Shown here piece after piece: positions 9,699 through 18,340 of a stretch of 64,000 bases of DNA. The position numbers and the translations under genes were made by a program. Source of the stretch: Dryocola clanedunensis. GTDB lineage: Bacteria > Pseudomonadota > Gammaproteobacteria > Enterobacterales > Enterobacteriaceae. The notes under the pieces are model-generated. The model saw only the letters and a program-made list of their open reading frames with translations, had not been told where the DNA came from and searched no databases. How positions within the stretch are numbered: position 1 is the stretch's first letter; each line of letters begins with the position of its first letter. Location: NCBI RefSeq assembly GCF_025215155.1, contig NZ_JALHAM010000121.1. One strand, 5' to 3'.

Positions 9699-11092
9699 AG
9701 CTCTGGCGGCCGGGCATTACCGGGAAACTGTTTCTCGCCATTTTCTCAACCTGCCTGCTGGTACTGGCGATAATGCACTGGGGCGTGCGGCTTAGCTTCG
9801 AGCGCGGGTTTATCGACTATATCAAGCAGGGTAACGAGCAGCGGCTGGATATGCTCAGCGACGCGCTCGGCGACCAATACTCGCTGCACGGCAACTGGCA
9901 GTTCCTGCGCCATAACGATCGCTTTGTTTTCAGGATCCTCAGATCGTTTGAGCACGACGAAGATGCCGAGAACCCGAAGATGCCGCCGCACGGCTGGCGT
10001 ACCCAGTTCTGGGTGCTGGACCAGGACTACAAAGTCCTGGTCGGCCCACGCGGTCCGGTTCCGACTGATGGTACCAGAAGAGCCATTAAAGTTGACGGGC
10101 GTGACGCGGGCTGGGTCATCGCCTCCCCCGTTGAGCGCCTGACGCGCAATACCGATATCAACTTTGATCGCCAGCAGCGGCGTACCAGCTGGATTATCGT
10201 TGCGGTATCGACTTTGCTTGCTGCGGCGGCAACATTCCTGCTCGCGCGTGGACTGCTGGCACCGGTCAAGAAACTGGTGGAAGGAACGCACAAGCTGGCA
10301 GCCGGTGATTTTACGACACGGGTTGCCTCAACCAGCCAGGATGAGCTGGGTAAGCTGGCGCAGGACTTTAACCAGCTAGCCAGCACGCTTGAGAAAAACC
10401 ACAACATGCGCCGCGCCTACATGGCCGATATTTCTCACGAACTGCGCACCCCGCTGGCGATTCTGCGCGGTGAGCTGGAAGCTATTCAGGATGGCGTCAG
10501 GAAATTCACCCCGGACTCCGTCGCCTCGCTGCAGATGGAGGTCGCCACGCTCACCAAGCTGGTGGACGATTTACATCAGCTTTCGATGTCCGACGAAGGC
10601 GCGCTGGCGTATCAGAAAAAATCCCTCGATATTATTAACCTGCTTGAAGTGGTTGCGGGGGCGTTCCGCCAGCGCTTTGACTCGCGTGGCCTGAGCATTC
10701 GTCTGGCCCTGCCCGACAACGTGACCATTTTTGGCGACGGCGACCGCCTGATGCAGCTGTTCAACAACCTGCTGGAAAACAGCCTGCGCTATACCGACGC
10801 GGGCGGCCAGCTGCTGATTTCCGGCGAGGTCAGCCAGCAGCGGTTCGTGATGACCTTCGCCGACAGCGCACCGGGCGTGAACGATGAGCAGCTAAGCATG
10901 CTGTTCGACCGCTTCTACCGCACGGAAGGCTCGCGCAACCGCGCAAGTGGCGGCTCCGGCCTGGGGCTGTCCATCTGCCAGAACATTGTTGCCGCCCACG
11001 GCGGAACCCTGACGGCAGGCCATTCGCCTTTCGGCGGCGTTAGCATTACAGTAGAGTTACCGCTGGATCCAGAATCACAGAGGAACGTATGA
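9695..11092 (+). CDS. baeS: BaeS, envelope-stress sensor histidine kinase
   Basis: A 465-residue membrane histidine kinase (E. coli 467). Domain order: TM1 (about 11-31), periplasmic sensor (about 32-165), TM2 (about 166-186), HAMP (about 187-240), HisKA with phospho-acceptor His248 in DISHELRTPLAIL, and HATPase with N-box NNLLENSLRYTDAG and G-box GSGLGLSI. It pairs with BaeR to activate the mdt operon and spy in response to envelope damage. Overlaps of 4 bp with both mdtD and baeR place it in the same transcript. Confidence 0.96.
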   Translation: MKLWRPGITGKLFLAIFSTCLLVLAIMHWGVRLSFERGFIDYIKQGNEQRLDMLSDALGDQYSLHGNWQFLRHNDRFVFRILRSFEHDEDAENPKMPPHGWRTQFWVLDQDYKVLVGPRGPVPTDGTRRAIKVDGRDAGWVIASPVERLTRNTDINFDRQQRRTSWIIVAVSTLLAAAATFLLARGLLAPVKKLVEGTHKLAAGDFTTRVASTSQDELGKLAQDFNQLASTLEKNHNMRRAYMADISHELRTPLAILRGELEAIQDGVRKFTPDSVASLQMEVATLTKLVDDLHQLSMSDEGALAYQKKSLDIINLLEVVAGAFRQRFDSRGLSIRLALPDNVTIFGDGDRLMQLFNNLLENSLRYTDAGGQLLISGEVSQQRFVMTFADSAPGVNDEQLSMLFDRFYRTEGSRNRASGGSGLGLSICQNIVAAHGGTLTAGHSPFGGVSITVELPLDPESQRNV

Positions 11093-11811
11093 CTGAATTC
11101 CCGCTTGATGAGAATGCGCCACGCATTTTAGTCGTTGAAGATGAACCGAAACTGGGTCAGCTGCTGGTGGATTACCTTCGCGCCGCGAGCTACGCCCCGA
11201 CACTTATCACCCATGGCAACGACGTACTGCCCTATGTGCGCCAGACGCCGCCGGACCTGATCCTGCTCGATCTGATGCTTCCCGGCACCGATGGGCTGAC
11301 GTTGTGCAAAGAAATCCGCCGTTTCTCTGAGATCCCGGTCGTGATGGTGACCGCCAAAATCGAAGAGATTGACCGCTTGCTCGGCCTGGAAATCGGCGCG
11401 GATGATTATATCTGTAAGCCCTACAGCCCGAGAGAAGTCGTGGCGCGAGTGAAAACGATTCTGCGCCGCTGCAAACGCCAGCAGGAGCCCATTCCGGCCG
11501 GTGAAGAAAGCCCGCTGATCATCGACGAAGGGCGCTTCCAGGCAAGCTGGCGCGAGAAAGTGCTGGACTTAACGCCAGCAGAATTCCGCCTGCTGAAAAC
11601 CCTCTCCCATGAGCCGGGCAAAGTCTTTTCCCGCGAAATGTTGCTCAATCATCTCTACGATGACTACCGGGTGGTCACCGACCGCACCATTGACAGCCAT
11701 ATCAAGAACCTGCGCCGCAAGCTTGAATCGCTCGACGAAGAGCAGTCGTTTATCCGCGCCGTCTATGGCGTAGGCTATCGCTGGGAAGCCGACGCCTGCC
11801 GGATGGCGTAG
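11089..11811 (+). CDS. baeR: BaeR, response regulator
   Basis: A 240-residue OmpR/PhoB-family response regulator. The receiver domain has acidic residues in VVEDEP, the phospho-acceptor Asp61 in LILLDLMLPG, and the conserved Lys in CKPYSP. The C-terminal winged helix contains LTPAEFRLLKTL and TDRTIDSHIKNLRRKL. It is the last gene of mdtABCD-baeSR and overlaps baeS by 4 bp. A BaeR-like box upstream of mdtA is consistent with autoregulation. Confidence 0.97.
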   Translation: MTEFPLDENAPRILVVEDEPKLGQLLVDYLRAASYAPTLITHGNDVLPYVRQTPPDLILLDLMLPGTDGLTLCKEIRRFSEIPVVMVTAKIEEIDRLLGLEIGADDYICKPYSPREVVARVKTILRRCKRQQEPIPAGEESPLIIDEGRFQASWREKVLDLTPAEFRLLKTLSHEPGKVFSREMLLNHLYDDYRVVTDRTIDSHIKNLRRKLESLDEEQSFIRAVYGVGYRWEADACRMA

Positions 11812-11877
11812 GGTAGTTTCTGGAAGCAATAAGCGCTACAATTCCCGCCCTAAAAGTGTGGCAATCCCACCTTCGAT

Positions 11878-12086
11878 TAACCGCTTCACCCGGTGAAGCG
11901 GTATTGATCGGTGAAATATCTGATACGATCCTGGGACGCAAATATTTCACCAAACAAAAGACAAGGAAAATCAATTTATTGATTTTCGGCAGCTAACCAC
12001 AAAGAAGGAAAAACCACGCTTTTTCCTTCTTTGATAGCAAACTAACCGCTTCACCCGGTGAAGCGGTTCTGACCTGACATCAGAAC
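11878..12086. repeat. Array of six perfect inverted repeats between baeR and trhP
   Basis: Six consecutive perfect inverted repeats fill this gap: 11880-11902 (11-bp arms, one central base), 11910-11919/11942-11951 (10-bp arms), 11966-11987 (9-bp arms, TTTA loop), 12000-12033 (14-bp arms, 6-nt loop CCACGC), 12044-12068 (12-bp arms), and 12066-12072/12080-12086 (7-bp arms). The first and fifth share a 25-base identical core beginning TAACCGCTTCACC. E. coli K-12 carries yegP and the tandem sibA/sibB RNA genes at this position, but I see no Sib or Ibs sequence here. The array could be a structured transcript, stacked terminators or DNA-level palindromes; the function is unknown. Confidence 0.75.
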
Positions 12087-12095
12087 GAGAACATC

Positions 12096-13457
12096 ATGTT
12101 TAAACCAGAGCTTCTTTCCCCGGCGGGAACGCTGAAAAATATGCGTTTCGCCTTCGCCTATGGCGCCGATGCCGTTTACGCAGGCCAGCCGCGCTACAGC
12201 CTGCGCGTGCGTAACAACGAGTTCAACCACGAGAATCTCCAGCTGGGCATCAACGAAGCCCATGCGCTTGGTAAAAAATTCTACGTGGTGGTGAACATCG
12301 CCCCGCATAACGCCAAGTTAAAAACTTTCATCCGCGACCTGAAACCTGTTGTCGAGATGGGCCCGGACGCGCTGATCATGTCCGATCCGGGCCTAATTAT
12401 GATGGTGCGCGAAGCCTTCCCGGAGATGGACATCCACCTGTCCGTACAGGCGAACGCGGTGAACTGGGCAACGGTGAAGTTCTGGAAACAGATGGGGCTG
12501 ACCCGCGTGATTCTTTCCCGCGAACTGTCGCTGGACGAAATCGCCGAAATTCGCGAACAGGTACCAGAAATGGAGCTTGAGATCTTCGTTCACGGCGCAC
12601 TGTGCATGGCCTACTCCGGCCGTTGTCTGCTGTCGGGCTACATCAACAAGCGCGATCCAAACCAGGGAACCTGCACCAACGCCTGCCGTTGGGAATACAA
12701 GGTTGAAGAGGGCAAAGAAGATGACGTGGGCAACATCGTCCATGTTCATGAGCCTATCCCGGTACAGACCATTGAACCTACGCTGGGCGTCGGCGCGCCT
12801 ACGGATAAAGTCTTCATGATGGAAGAAGCCAAACGTCCGGGCGAGTACATGACCGCCTTCGAAGACGAACACGGCACCTACATCATGAACTCCAAGGATC
12901 TGCGCGCCATCGAACACGTGGAGCGTCTGACCAAAATGGGCGTTCACTCGCTGAAAATTGAAGGCCGTACCAAGTCTTATTACTACTGCGCACGCACCGC
13001 ACAGGTCTATCGCCGCGCTATCGACGACGCCGCAGCGGGTAAACCGTTTGACCCAACCCTGCTGCAAACCCTTGAAGGCCTGGCCCACCGCGGCTATACC
13101 GAAGGCTTCCTGCGTCGTCACACTCATGACAGCCACCAGAACTATGAATACGGTCACTCCATCTCTGATACGCAGCAGTTCGTTGGAGAATTCACCGGCG
13201 AGCGCCGTGGCGACCTGGCCGCAGTGGCAGTGAAAAATAAATTCCTGCTCGGCGATAGCCTGGAGCTGATGACCCCGCAGGGTAACGTCACCTTTACGCT
13301 GGAAGTGCTGGAAAACGGCAAAGCGCAGCCAATTGAAGTCGCGCCTGGCGACGGTCACACCGTCTGGCTGCCTGTCCCGCAGGACGTAGCGTTAGACTAT
13401 GCGCTGCTGATGCGTAATTTCGATGGTCAGACCACGCGAAATCCGCATGCTAACTAG
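12096..13457 (+). CDS. trhP: TrhP (YegQ), tRNA hydroxylation protein
   Basis: A 453-residue U32 peptidase-family protein of the same length as E. coli YegQ. TrhP works in prephenate-dependent formation of 5-hydroxyuridine at tRNA position 34. The U32 signature HGALCMAYSGRCLLSGY and further cysteines in TCTNACRWEY are present, consistent with an iron-sulfur site. The start follows GAACGAGAAC and lies 10 bases after a short hairpin. It is a single-gene unit in a conserved position upstream of cyaR. Confidence 0.95.
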   Translation: MFKPELLSPAGTLKNMRFAFAYGADAVYAGQPRYSLRVRNNEFNHENLQLGINEAHALGKKFYVVVNIAPHNAKLKTFIRDLKPVVEMGPDALIMSDPGLIMMVREAFPEMDIHLSVQANAVNWATVKFWKQMGLTRVILSRELSLDEIAEIREQVPEMELEIFVHGALCMAYSGRCLLSGYINKRDPNQGTCTNACRWEYKVEEGKEDDVGNIVHVHEPIPVQTIEPTLGVGAPTDKVFMMEEAKRPGEYMTAFEDEHGTYIMNSKDLRAIEHVERLTKMGVHSLKIEGRTKSYYYCARTAQVYRRAIDDAAAGKPFDPTLLQTLEGLAHRGYTEGFLRRHTHDSHQNYEYGHSISDTQQFVGEFTGERRGDLAAVAVKNKFLLGDSLELMTPQGNVTFTLEVLENGKAQPIEVAPGDGHTVWLPVPQDVALDYALLMRNFDGQTTRNPHAN

Positions 13458-13470
13458 TTAATTACGGTTA

Positions 13471-13550
13471 TTTTTTCAGGCCGGGATAATTCTTAGAAAC
13501 CGATCACACACCGCTTCGCTTGAGTTAGTTATTATCCCCGGGCTGAAAAA
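13471..13550. repeat. Inverted copy of the CyaR 5' end upstream of its promoter
   Basis: The 20 bases at 13471-13490 are, on the opposite strand, a near match (one insertion, one mismatch) to 13531-13550, which covers the end of the cyaR -10 region and the first nine bases of CyaR (GCTGAAAAA). The two arms flank the CRP site with 40 bp between them. A trhP readthrough transcript could fold across this region. Confidence 0.6.
13493..13541 (+). promoter_or_regulatory. CRP-dependent class II promoter of cyaR
   Basis: A half-conserved CRP dyad (TTAGA-N6-TCACA, 13493-13508) is centred 41.5 bases before the expected CyaR start at 13542, the canonical class II spacing. A -10 hexamer TATTAT occupies 13530-13535, exactly -12 to -7. 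CRP activation of cyaR is established in E. coli; the site is read here by eye. Confidence 0.75.
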
Positions 13551-13629
13551 CATAACCCCAAAATGCTAGTTGTACCAGGAACCACCTCCTTGGCCCGCGC
13601 AATCTCCCTTGTGCGGGCCTTTCTTTTTT
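13542..13629 (+). ncRNA. cyaR: CyaR (RyeE) Hfq-binding small RNA
   Basis: About 88 nt, nearly identical to E. coli CyaR: it begins GCTGAAAAACATAACCC, contains the seed ACCAGGAACCACCTCC that pairs with ompX, yqaE, nadE and luxS mRNAs, and ends with a Rho-independent terminator hairpin around CCCGCGCAATCTCCC followed by a T-tract to 13629. It sits directly downstream of trhP as in E. coli, preceded by a CRP site at -41.5. Confidence 0.93.
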
Positions 13630-13721
13630 GCGCGTCATCGCCAATATTTCAGCCAGTTCTTACCCGCCCTGGCCCGGCTTAGGATACACTTTCGACACGA
13701 TTGATATTCCCGAGGTATGCC

Positions 13722-14621
13722 ATGGAGAAGTTCCCGGAATCACTAGTGATCCTCAACGGCAAAAATGCCAATAACGATATCCTGCGCAGCGCCGTGAATA
13801 TTATGCGCGACGAAGGCTATCAGCTGCACATGCGCGTCACCTGGGAGTCCGGCGATGCCGTCCGTTATGTCGATGAAGCCATTGCGCTTGGCGTCGATAC
13901 CGTGATTGCCGGCGGCGGCGACGGCACCATCAACGAAGTGGCGACGGCGCTGGCACAGCGGCCGCAGGAGAATCGCCCCGCCCTCGGCATCCTTCCCTTA
14001 GGGACGGCAAACGATTTTGCCACCAGCGTCGGCATCCCTACGGAGCTGGATAAGGCGCTGCAGCTGGCAATGGTTGGCCGCGCCTTCGATATCGATCTGG
14101 TGGAGGTCAATAAAAAAGCCTTCTTTATCAACATGGCCACTGGCGGTTTTGGGACGAAAATCACCACCGAAACGCCGGAAAAATTAAAAGCAGCGCTGGG
14201 CGGCGTTTCCTACTTTATTCACGGCCTGCTGCGCATCGATACGCTAAAACCTGACCGCTGCGAAATTCGTGGCGAAAACTTTAGCTGGGAAGGTGACGCG
14301 CTGGTGATTGGCATTGGCAATGGTCGCCAGGCGGGCGGCGGACAGCAACTCTGCCCGCAGGCGTTAATCAACGACGGCCTGCTGGATTTGCGTATTTTTA
14401 CCGGTGAAGAGCTGCTGCCCGCGCTGTTAACCACCCTCACACGGCCGGAAGACAACCCGAATATTATCGACGGGCAGTCGTCCTGGTTTGAAATCACCGC
14501 CCCGCACGATATTACTTTCAACTTAGACGGCGAACCGCTTAAAGGCCGCGACTTCCGCATCGACGTTCATCCCGACGCCCTGCGCTGCCGCCTGCCGCCA
14601 AACTGCCCGCTGGTAGGTTGA
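13722..14621 (+). CDS. yegS: YegS, diacylglycerol kinase-family lipid kinase
   Basis: A 299-residue protein, equal in length to E. coli YegS, a phosphatidylglycerol kinase in vitro. The catalytic GGGDGTINEV loop (about residues 63-72) and the LGTANDFA segment are present, with the typical C-terminal FNLDGEPL motif. The ATG at 13722 is chosen because GAGG lies seven bases upstream and MEKFPESLVILNGK aligns with the E. coli start. It stands alone between CyaR and a terminator. Confidence 0.93.
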   Translation: MEKFPESLVILNGKNANNDILRSAVNIMRDEGYQLHMRVTWESGDAVRYVDEAIALGVDTVIAGGGDGTINEVATALAQRPQENRPALGILPLGTANDFATSVGIPTELDKALQLAMVGRAFDIDLVEVNKKAFFINMATGGFGTKITTETPEKLKAALGGVSYFIHGLLRIDTLKPDRCEIRGENFSWEGDALVIGIGNGRQAGGGQQLCPQALINDGLLDLRIFTGEELLPALLTTLTRPEDNPNIIDGQSSWFEITAPHDITFNLDGEPLKGRDFRIDVHPDALRCRLPPNCPLVG

Positions 14622-14630
14622 TAAAATAAT

Positions 14631-14651
14631 GGGGGATAGGCATCATCCCCC
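14631..14651. terminator. Hairpin between yegS and fbaB
   Basis: GGGGGAT and ATCCCCC form a 7-bp perfect stem with a 7-nt loop, 10 bases after the yegS stop. No strong T-tract follows, so it may be an intrinsic terminator of modest strength for the convergent yegS and fbaB genes. Confidence 0.5.
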
Positions 14652-14677
14652 TGATATCTATAATCAAAAGTGAAAAT

Positions 14678-14703
14678 ATCGGGTGGCGCGACGCTTACCC
14701 GAT
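14678..14703 (-). repeat. REP-like palindrome downstream of fbaB
   Basis: Arms ATCGGGT and ACCCGAT surround a GGCGC...CGCTT core, a diverged member of the dispersed palindromic family, between the convergent yegS and fbaB genes. Confidence 0.55.
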
Positions 14704-14722
14704 GTCCACATAAAACCATTCG

Positions 14723-15775
14723 TCAGGCGATGGTGACTTTCCCGTCCAGATAAACATCCTGCACGGCGTTGATCAGCTTCACGCCGTCGGACATGGATTT
14801 CTTGAACGCTTTGCGTCCCAGAATCAAGCCCATGCCGCCTGCACGTTTATTGATGACCGCGGTTCGTACGGCATCAGTGAGATCGGTTTCGCCGCCTGCC
14901 GCGCCGCCGGAGTTAATCAACCCTGCGCGTCCCATATAGCAGTTTGCCAGCTGGTAACGCACCAGATCGATAGGGTTATCGCTGGTCAGTTTGGTATAGA
15001 CGCGGTCATCGGTATAGCCAAAGTTAACGGCTTTATAGCCGCCGTTGTTCTCGGCCATTTTCTGCTTCACGATGTCGGCACCAATCGTTGCCGCAAGGTG
15101 GTTGGCCTGCCCGGTCAGATCCGCGCTGACGTGATAATCCACGCCGTCTTTCTTGAAATCTGAGTTACGCAGATAGGCCCACAGCACGGTCACCAGACCC
15201 AGCTCGTGGGCGCGCTCGAAGGCGCTGGAGATCTCTTCTATCTGGCGGCGGGACTCCGGGGAGCCAAAGTAAATCGTCGCCCCTACCGCTACCGCACCCA
15301 TATTAAAAGCCTGCTCAACGCTTGCGTACAGCGTCTGGTCGTAGGTTGTCGGGTAGCTCAGGGTTTCGTTGTGGTTCAGCTTCACCAGGAAGGGAATGCG
15401 GTGAGCGTAGCGGCGTGATACCGAAGCCAGCACGCCGTAGGTTGAAGCCACGCAGTTACAGCCCGCTTCAATTGCCAGCTCGACGATGTTCTTCGGATCG
15501 AAATAGAGAGGGTTAGCCGCAAACGACGCCCCGGCGGAGTGTTCAACGCCCTGGTCGACAGGCAAAATAGACAGGTAGCCCGTCCCGGCCAGCCGCCCGG
15601 TGTTATAAAGCGTCTGCATGTTTCGCAGCACCGCAGGCGGACGGTTGTTGTCCACCATCACGCGGTCTACGTAATCCGAACCGGGCAGGTAAAGCTGTTC
15701 TGCCGGAATAGTCATACAACGATGCTGTAATAGGCCGTCGGCGTCTTTGCCAAGCAGCTGCGCAATATCAGTCAT
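14723..15775 (-). CDS. fbaB: FbaB, class I fructose-bisphosphate aldolase
   Basis: A 350-residue DhnA-family aldolase, same length as E. coli FbaB. It cleaves fructose 1,6-bisphosphate through a Schiff base; the expected lysine is Lys237 in GADIVKQKMAEN, at the same number as in E. coli. LPVDQGVEHSAG near residue 75 is a family signature. It is divergent from yegT across a 271-bp gap. In E. coli it is expressed during growth on gluconeogenic substrates; no regulatory site was confidently recognised here. Confidence 0.96.
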   Translation of the reverse strand: MTDIAQLLGKDADGLLQHRCMTIPAEQLYLPGSDYVDRVMVDNNRPPAVLRNMQTLYNTGRLAGTGYLSILPVDQGVEHSAGASFAANPLYFDPKNIVELAIEAGCNCVASTYGVLASVSRRYAHRIPFLVKLNHNETLSYPTTYDQTLYASVEQAFNMGAVAVGATIYFGSPESRRQIEEISSAFERAHELGLVTVLWAYLRNSDFKKDGVDYHVSADLTGQANHLAATIGADIVKQKMAENNGGYKAVNFGYTDDRVYTKLTSDNPIDLVRYQLANCYMGRAGLINSGGAAGGETDLTDAVRTAVINKRAGGMGLILGRKAFKKSMSDGVKLINAVQDVYLDGKVTIA

Positions 15776-16046
15776 AATAAGCTCCCGTAGGGTCAGCGAG
15801 CACCCTGCCCGCTGAGGATAAATGTCCTGGCCCTGAGCGTCGCAAAGGGCAGTCCTAAGCCTGGTAGCGACTCGCGTCCTTCGCCAGCATAAGAAGCACT
15901 TTCGGCCTGTTCTGACGTGTAACGCCAGGCGGCCAGCGCCGCTATTTTTGCAACGGCGGTCATAGAATTCACGTAAAGGTATTTAAAAGGTATTATCAAG
16001 TGGTAGGGTTAAGGTGTACCCACCGCCGATTGTGAAGGACGTAAAA

Positions 16047-17324
16047 ATGAAACGTACAACAATAAGCCTTTCATTCATGATGTTTATCGAATGGTTCATC
16101 TGGGGCGCCTGGTTTGTGCCCCTGTGGCTGTTCCTGAGTAAAAGCGGCTTTAGCGCCTCGGAGATAGGCTGGTCCTATGCCTGTACTGCTATTGCTGCGA
16201 TCTTCTCGCCGATTCTGGTTGGTTCGCTGACGGACAGATTTTTCGCCGCGCAAAAGGTGCTGGCCCTGCTGATGTTCGTGGGTGCCGTGCTGATGTTCTT
16301 CGCCGCGCAGCAAACCGAGTTCGGCGCTTTCTTCCCGCTGCTGCTGGCCTACTCGCTGACCTATATGCCGACCATCGCGCTGACTAACAGCATCGCGTTT
16401 TCCAACGTCGATGACGTGGAGCGCGAATTCCCCCGCATCCGCGTGATGGGCACCATCGGCTGGATTGCCTCCGGTGTGGCCTGTGGTTTCCTTCCGCAGC
16501 TGCTGGGCTTTAACGATATCTCGGCGACCAACGTTCCGCTTCTTGTCACCGCGGGAAGCTCCCTGCTGCTGGGCGCCTTCGCGCTGACGCTGCCGAACAC
16601 GCCGCCGAAAAGCACCGGCAAACTGAGCCTGAAGGTGATGCTGGGCCTGGACGCTATCGTGCTGCTCAAGGACAGGAACTTCCTGGTCTTCTTTATCTGC
16701 TCGTTTCTGTTCGCCATGCCGCTGGCCTTCTATTACATCTTCGCCAACGGCTACCTGACCGAAGTCGGCATGCATAACGCCACGGGCTGGATGACGCTGG
16801 GCCAGTTCTCTGAAATCTTCTTTATGCTGGCGCTGCCCTTCTTCACCAAACGCTTTGGTATTAAAAAGGTTCTGCTGCTTGGTCTGGTGACTGCCGCCAT
16901 CCACTATGGCTTCTTCGTCTACGGCGGGGCCGATCATATCTTTACCTATGGCCTGCTGTTCCTCGGCATTTTGCTGCACGGCGTGAGCTACGACTTCTAT
17001 TACGTCACCGCCTATATCTACGTGGACAAGAAATCGCCGGTATACATGCGTACCGCCGCGCAGGGGCTGATAACACTTTGCTGCCAGGGCTTCGGCAGCC
17101 TGCTCGGCTACAGCCTTGGCGGCAAAATGATGGAAAAACTGTTCGCCTACCCGACGCCGGTGAACGGCCAAAGCTTTAACTGGGCGGGAATGTGGGGCTT
17201 TGGCGCCGTCATGATCGCCGTTATCGCCGTACTGTTTATCGTCTTCTTCCGGGAGTCGGACAAAGAGATTGCCACCATTACCGTTGCCGGTAGTGAATCT
17301 GAAAAAGCTTTAAAGGAAGCATAA
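16047..17324 (+). CDS. yegT: YegT, putative nucleoside:H+ symporter
   Basis: A 425-residue transporter of the nucleoside:H+ symporter (NupG/XapB-like) branch of the MFS, matching E. coli YegT in length. About 12 membrane segments are visible, starting with FMMFIEWFIWGAWFVPLWLFL. The start ATG at 16047 follows GAAGGA by seven bases; an upstream in-frame GTG at 16014 lacks such a site. It forms a tight cluster with yegU (TAATG overlap) and yegV. Context suggests uptake of a nucleoside-like compound that is then cleaved (YegU) and phosphorylated (YegV). The substrate is unknown. Confidence 0.93.
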   Translation: MKRTTISLSFMMFIEWFIWGAWFVPLWLFLSKSGFSASEIGWSYACTAIAAIFSPILVGSLTDRFFAAQKVLALLMFVGAVLMFFAAQQTEFGAFFPLLLAYSLTYMPTIALTNSIAFSNVDDVEREFPRIRVMGTIGWIASGVACGFLPQLLGFNDISATNVPLLVTAGSSLLLGAFALTLPNTPPKSTGKLSLKVMLGLDAIVLLKDRNFLVFFICSFLFAMPLAFYYIFANGYLTEVGMHNATGWMTLGQFSEIFFMLALPFFTKRFGIKKVLLLGLVTAAIHYGFFVYGGADHIFTYGLLFLGILLHGVSYDFYYVTAYIYVDKKSPVYMRTAAQGLITLCCQGFGSLLGYSLGGKMMEKLFAYPTPVNGQSFNWAGMWGFGAVMIAVIAVLFIVFFRESDKEIATITVAGSESEKALKEA

Positions 17325-18340
17325 TGATGGAAAATCGTATTCTTGGGGCCTTCTACGGCCAGGCGCTGGGCGACGCGATGGGTATGCCGTCAGAACTCTG
17401 GCCACGCTCGCGCGTTAAGGCTCACTTCGGCTGGATAGACCGTTTTCTGCCGGGGCCTGCGGAAAATAACGCCGCCTGCTACTTCGATCGCGCCCGCTTC
17501 ACCGACGATACCTCCATGGCGCTGGCGCTGGCGGATGCCATCATTGAGCATGACGGAAAAATCAATCCCGATACCATCGGCCAGCATATTTTGCGCTGGG
17601 CTGAGGGCTTCGATGCGTTCAATAAAAATGTGCTGGGGCCAACGTCGAAAATCGCGCTGCGGGCAATCAAAGAGGGTACGCCGGTCAGCGAGCTGGAAAA
17701 CAACGGCGTGACCAACGGAGCCGCCATGCGCGCCTCCCCGCTGGGCTGCCTGCTGCCAACGCATTCGCTGGATGCCTTCATCGATGAAGTGGCCGCCGCC
17801 TCCAGCCCGACGCATAAATCAGATCTCGCCATTGCGGGGGCGGTGGTTATCGCCTGGGCTGTCTCCAGAGCGATTGAAGGGACGAGCTGGAAAACGATTT
17901 GCGATGAGCTGCCTGCCGTTGCCCGTCACGCACAAGAGAGGAAAGTGACCACTTTTAACGCTTCCCTCGGCGCACGCATAGAGCTGGCGTTGAACGTGGC
18001 CAGAACCGCGCGCGGCACAGAGTCCGGCACGGAGACGGTTTATCAGCTGATTGGTACGGGCACCAGCACCATTGAATCCGTTGCGGCGGCGGTAGCAATG
18101 GTCGAGCTAGCCGGGACCGATGCCAACCGCTGCGCGATTTTATGCGCCAACCTGGGCGGCGACACGGATACGATTGGCGCAATGGCGACGGCTATCTGCG
18201 GCGCGCTGAACGGCGTGGAAAGTATAGATCCCGCGTTGAAAGCCGAGCTGGATGACGTTAACCAGCTCGACTTCACCCGCTACAGCCGCATCTTTATGGG
18301 CTATCGCAAGCTTCGGGAGGCGAAAGATGCAGGCCAATGA
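17324..18340 (+). CDS. yegU: YegU, ADP-ribosylglycohydrolase-family enzyme
   Basis: A 338-residue member of the ARH/DraG family. Metal-binding signatures include GDAMGMPSELW at the N-terminus, FTDDTSMALAL (about residue 60) and NLGGDTDTIGAMA near the C-terminus. Family members hydrolyse N- or O-glycosidic bonds of ADP-ribosyl groups. The start overlaps the yegT stop by one base, and its last 14 bp overlap yegV. The role in a nucleoside-type pathway is inferred from neighbours. Confidence 0.92.
   Translation: MMENRILGAFYGQALGDAMGMPSELWPRSRVKAHFGWIDRFLPGPAENNAACYFDRARFTDDTSMALALADAIIEHDGKINPDTIGQHILRWAEGFDAFNKNVLGPTSKIALRAIKEGTPVSELENNGVTNGAAMRASPLGCLLPTHSLDAFIDEVAAASSPTHKSDLAIAGAVVIAWAVSRAIEGTSWKTICDELPAVARHAQERKVTTFNASLGARIELALNVARTARGTESGTETVYQLIGTGTSTIESVAAAVAMVELAGTDANRCAILCANLGGDTDTIGAMATAICGALNGVESIDPALKAELDDVNQLDFTRYSRIFMGYRKLREAKDAGQ

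Noticed and set aside
12393..13358. 321-codon frame antisense to trhP
   Set aside because: Shadow frame; trhP is conserved along its whole length.
15793..15999. 68-codon minus-strand frame upstream of fbaB
   Set aside because: No ribosome-binding site or recognisable product; more likely the fbaB leader and divergent promoter region.
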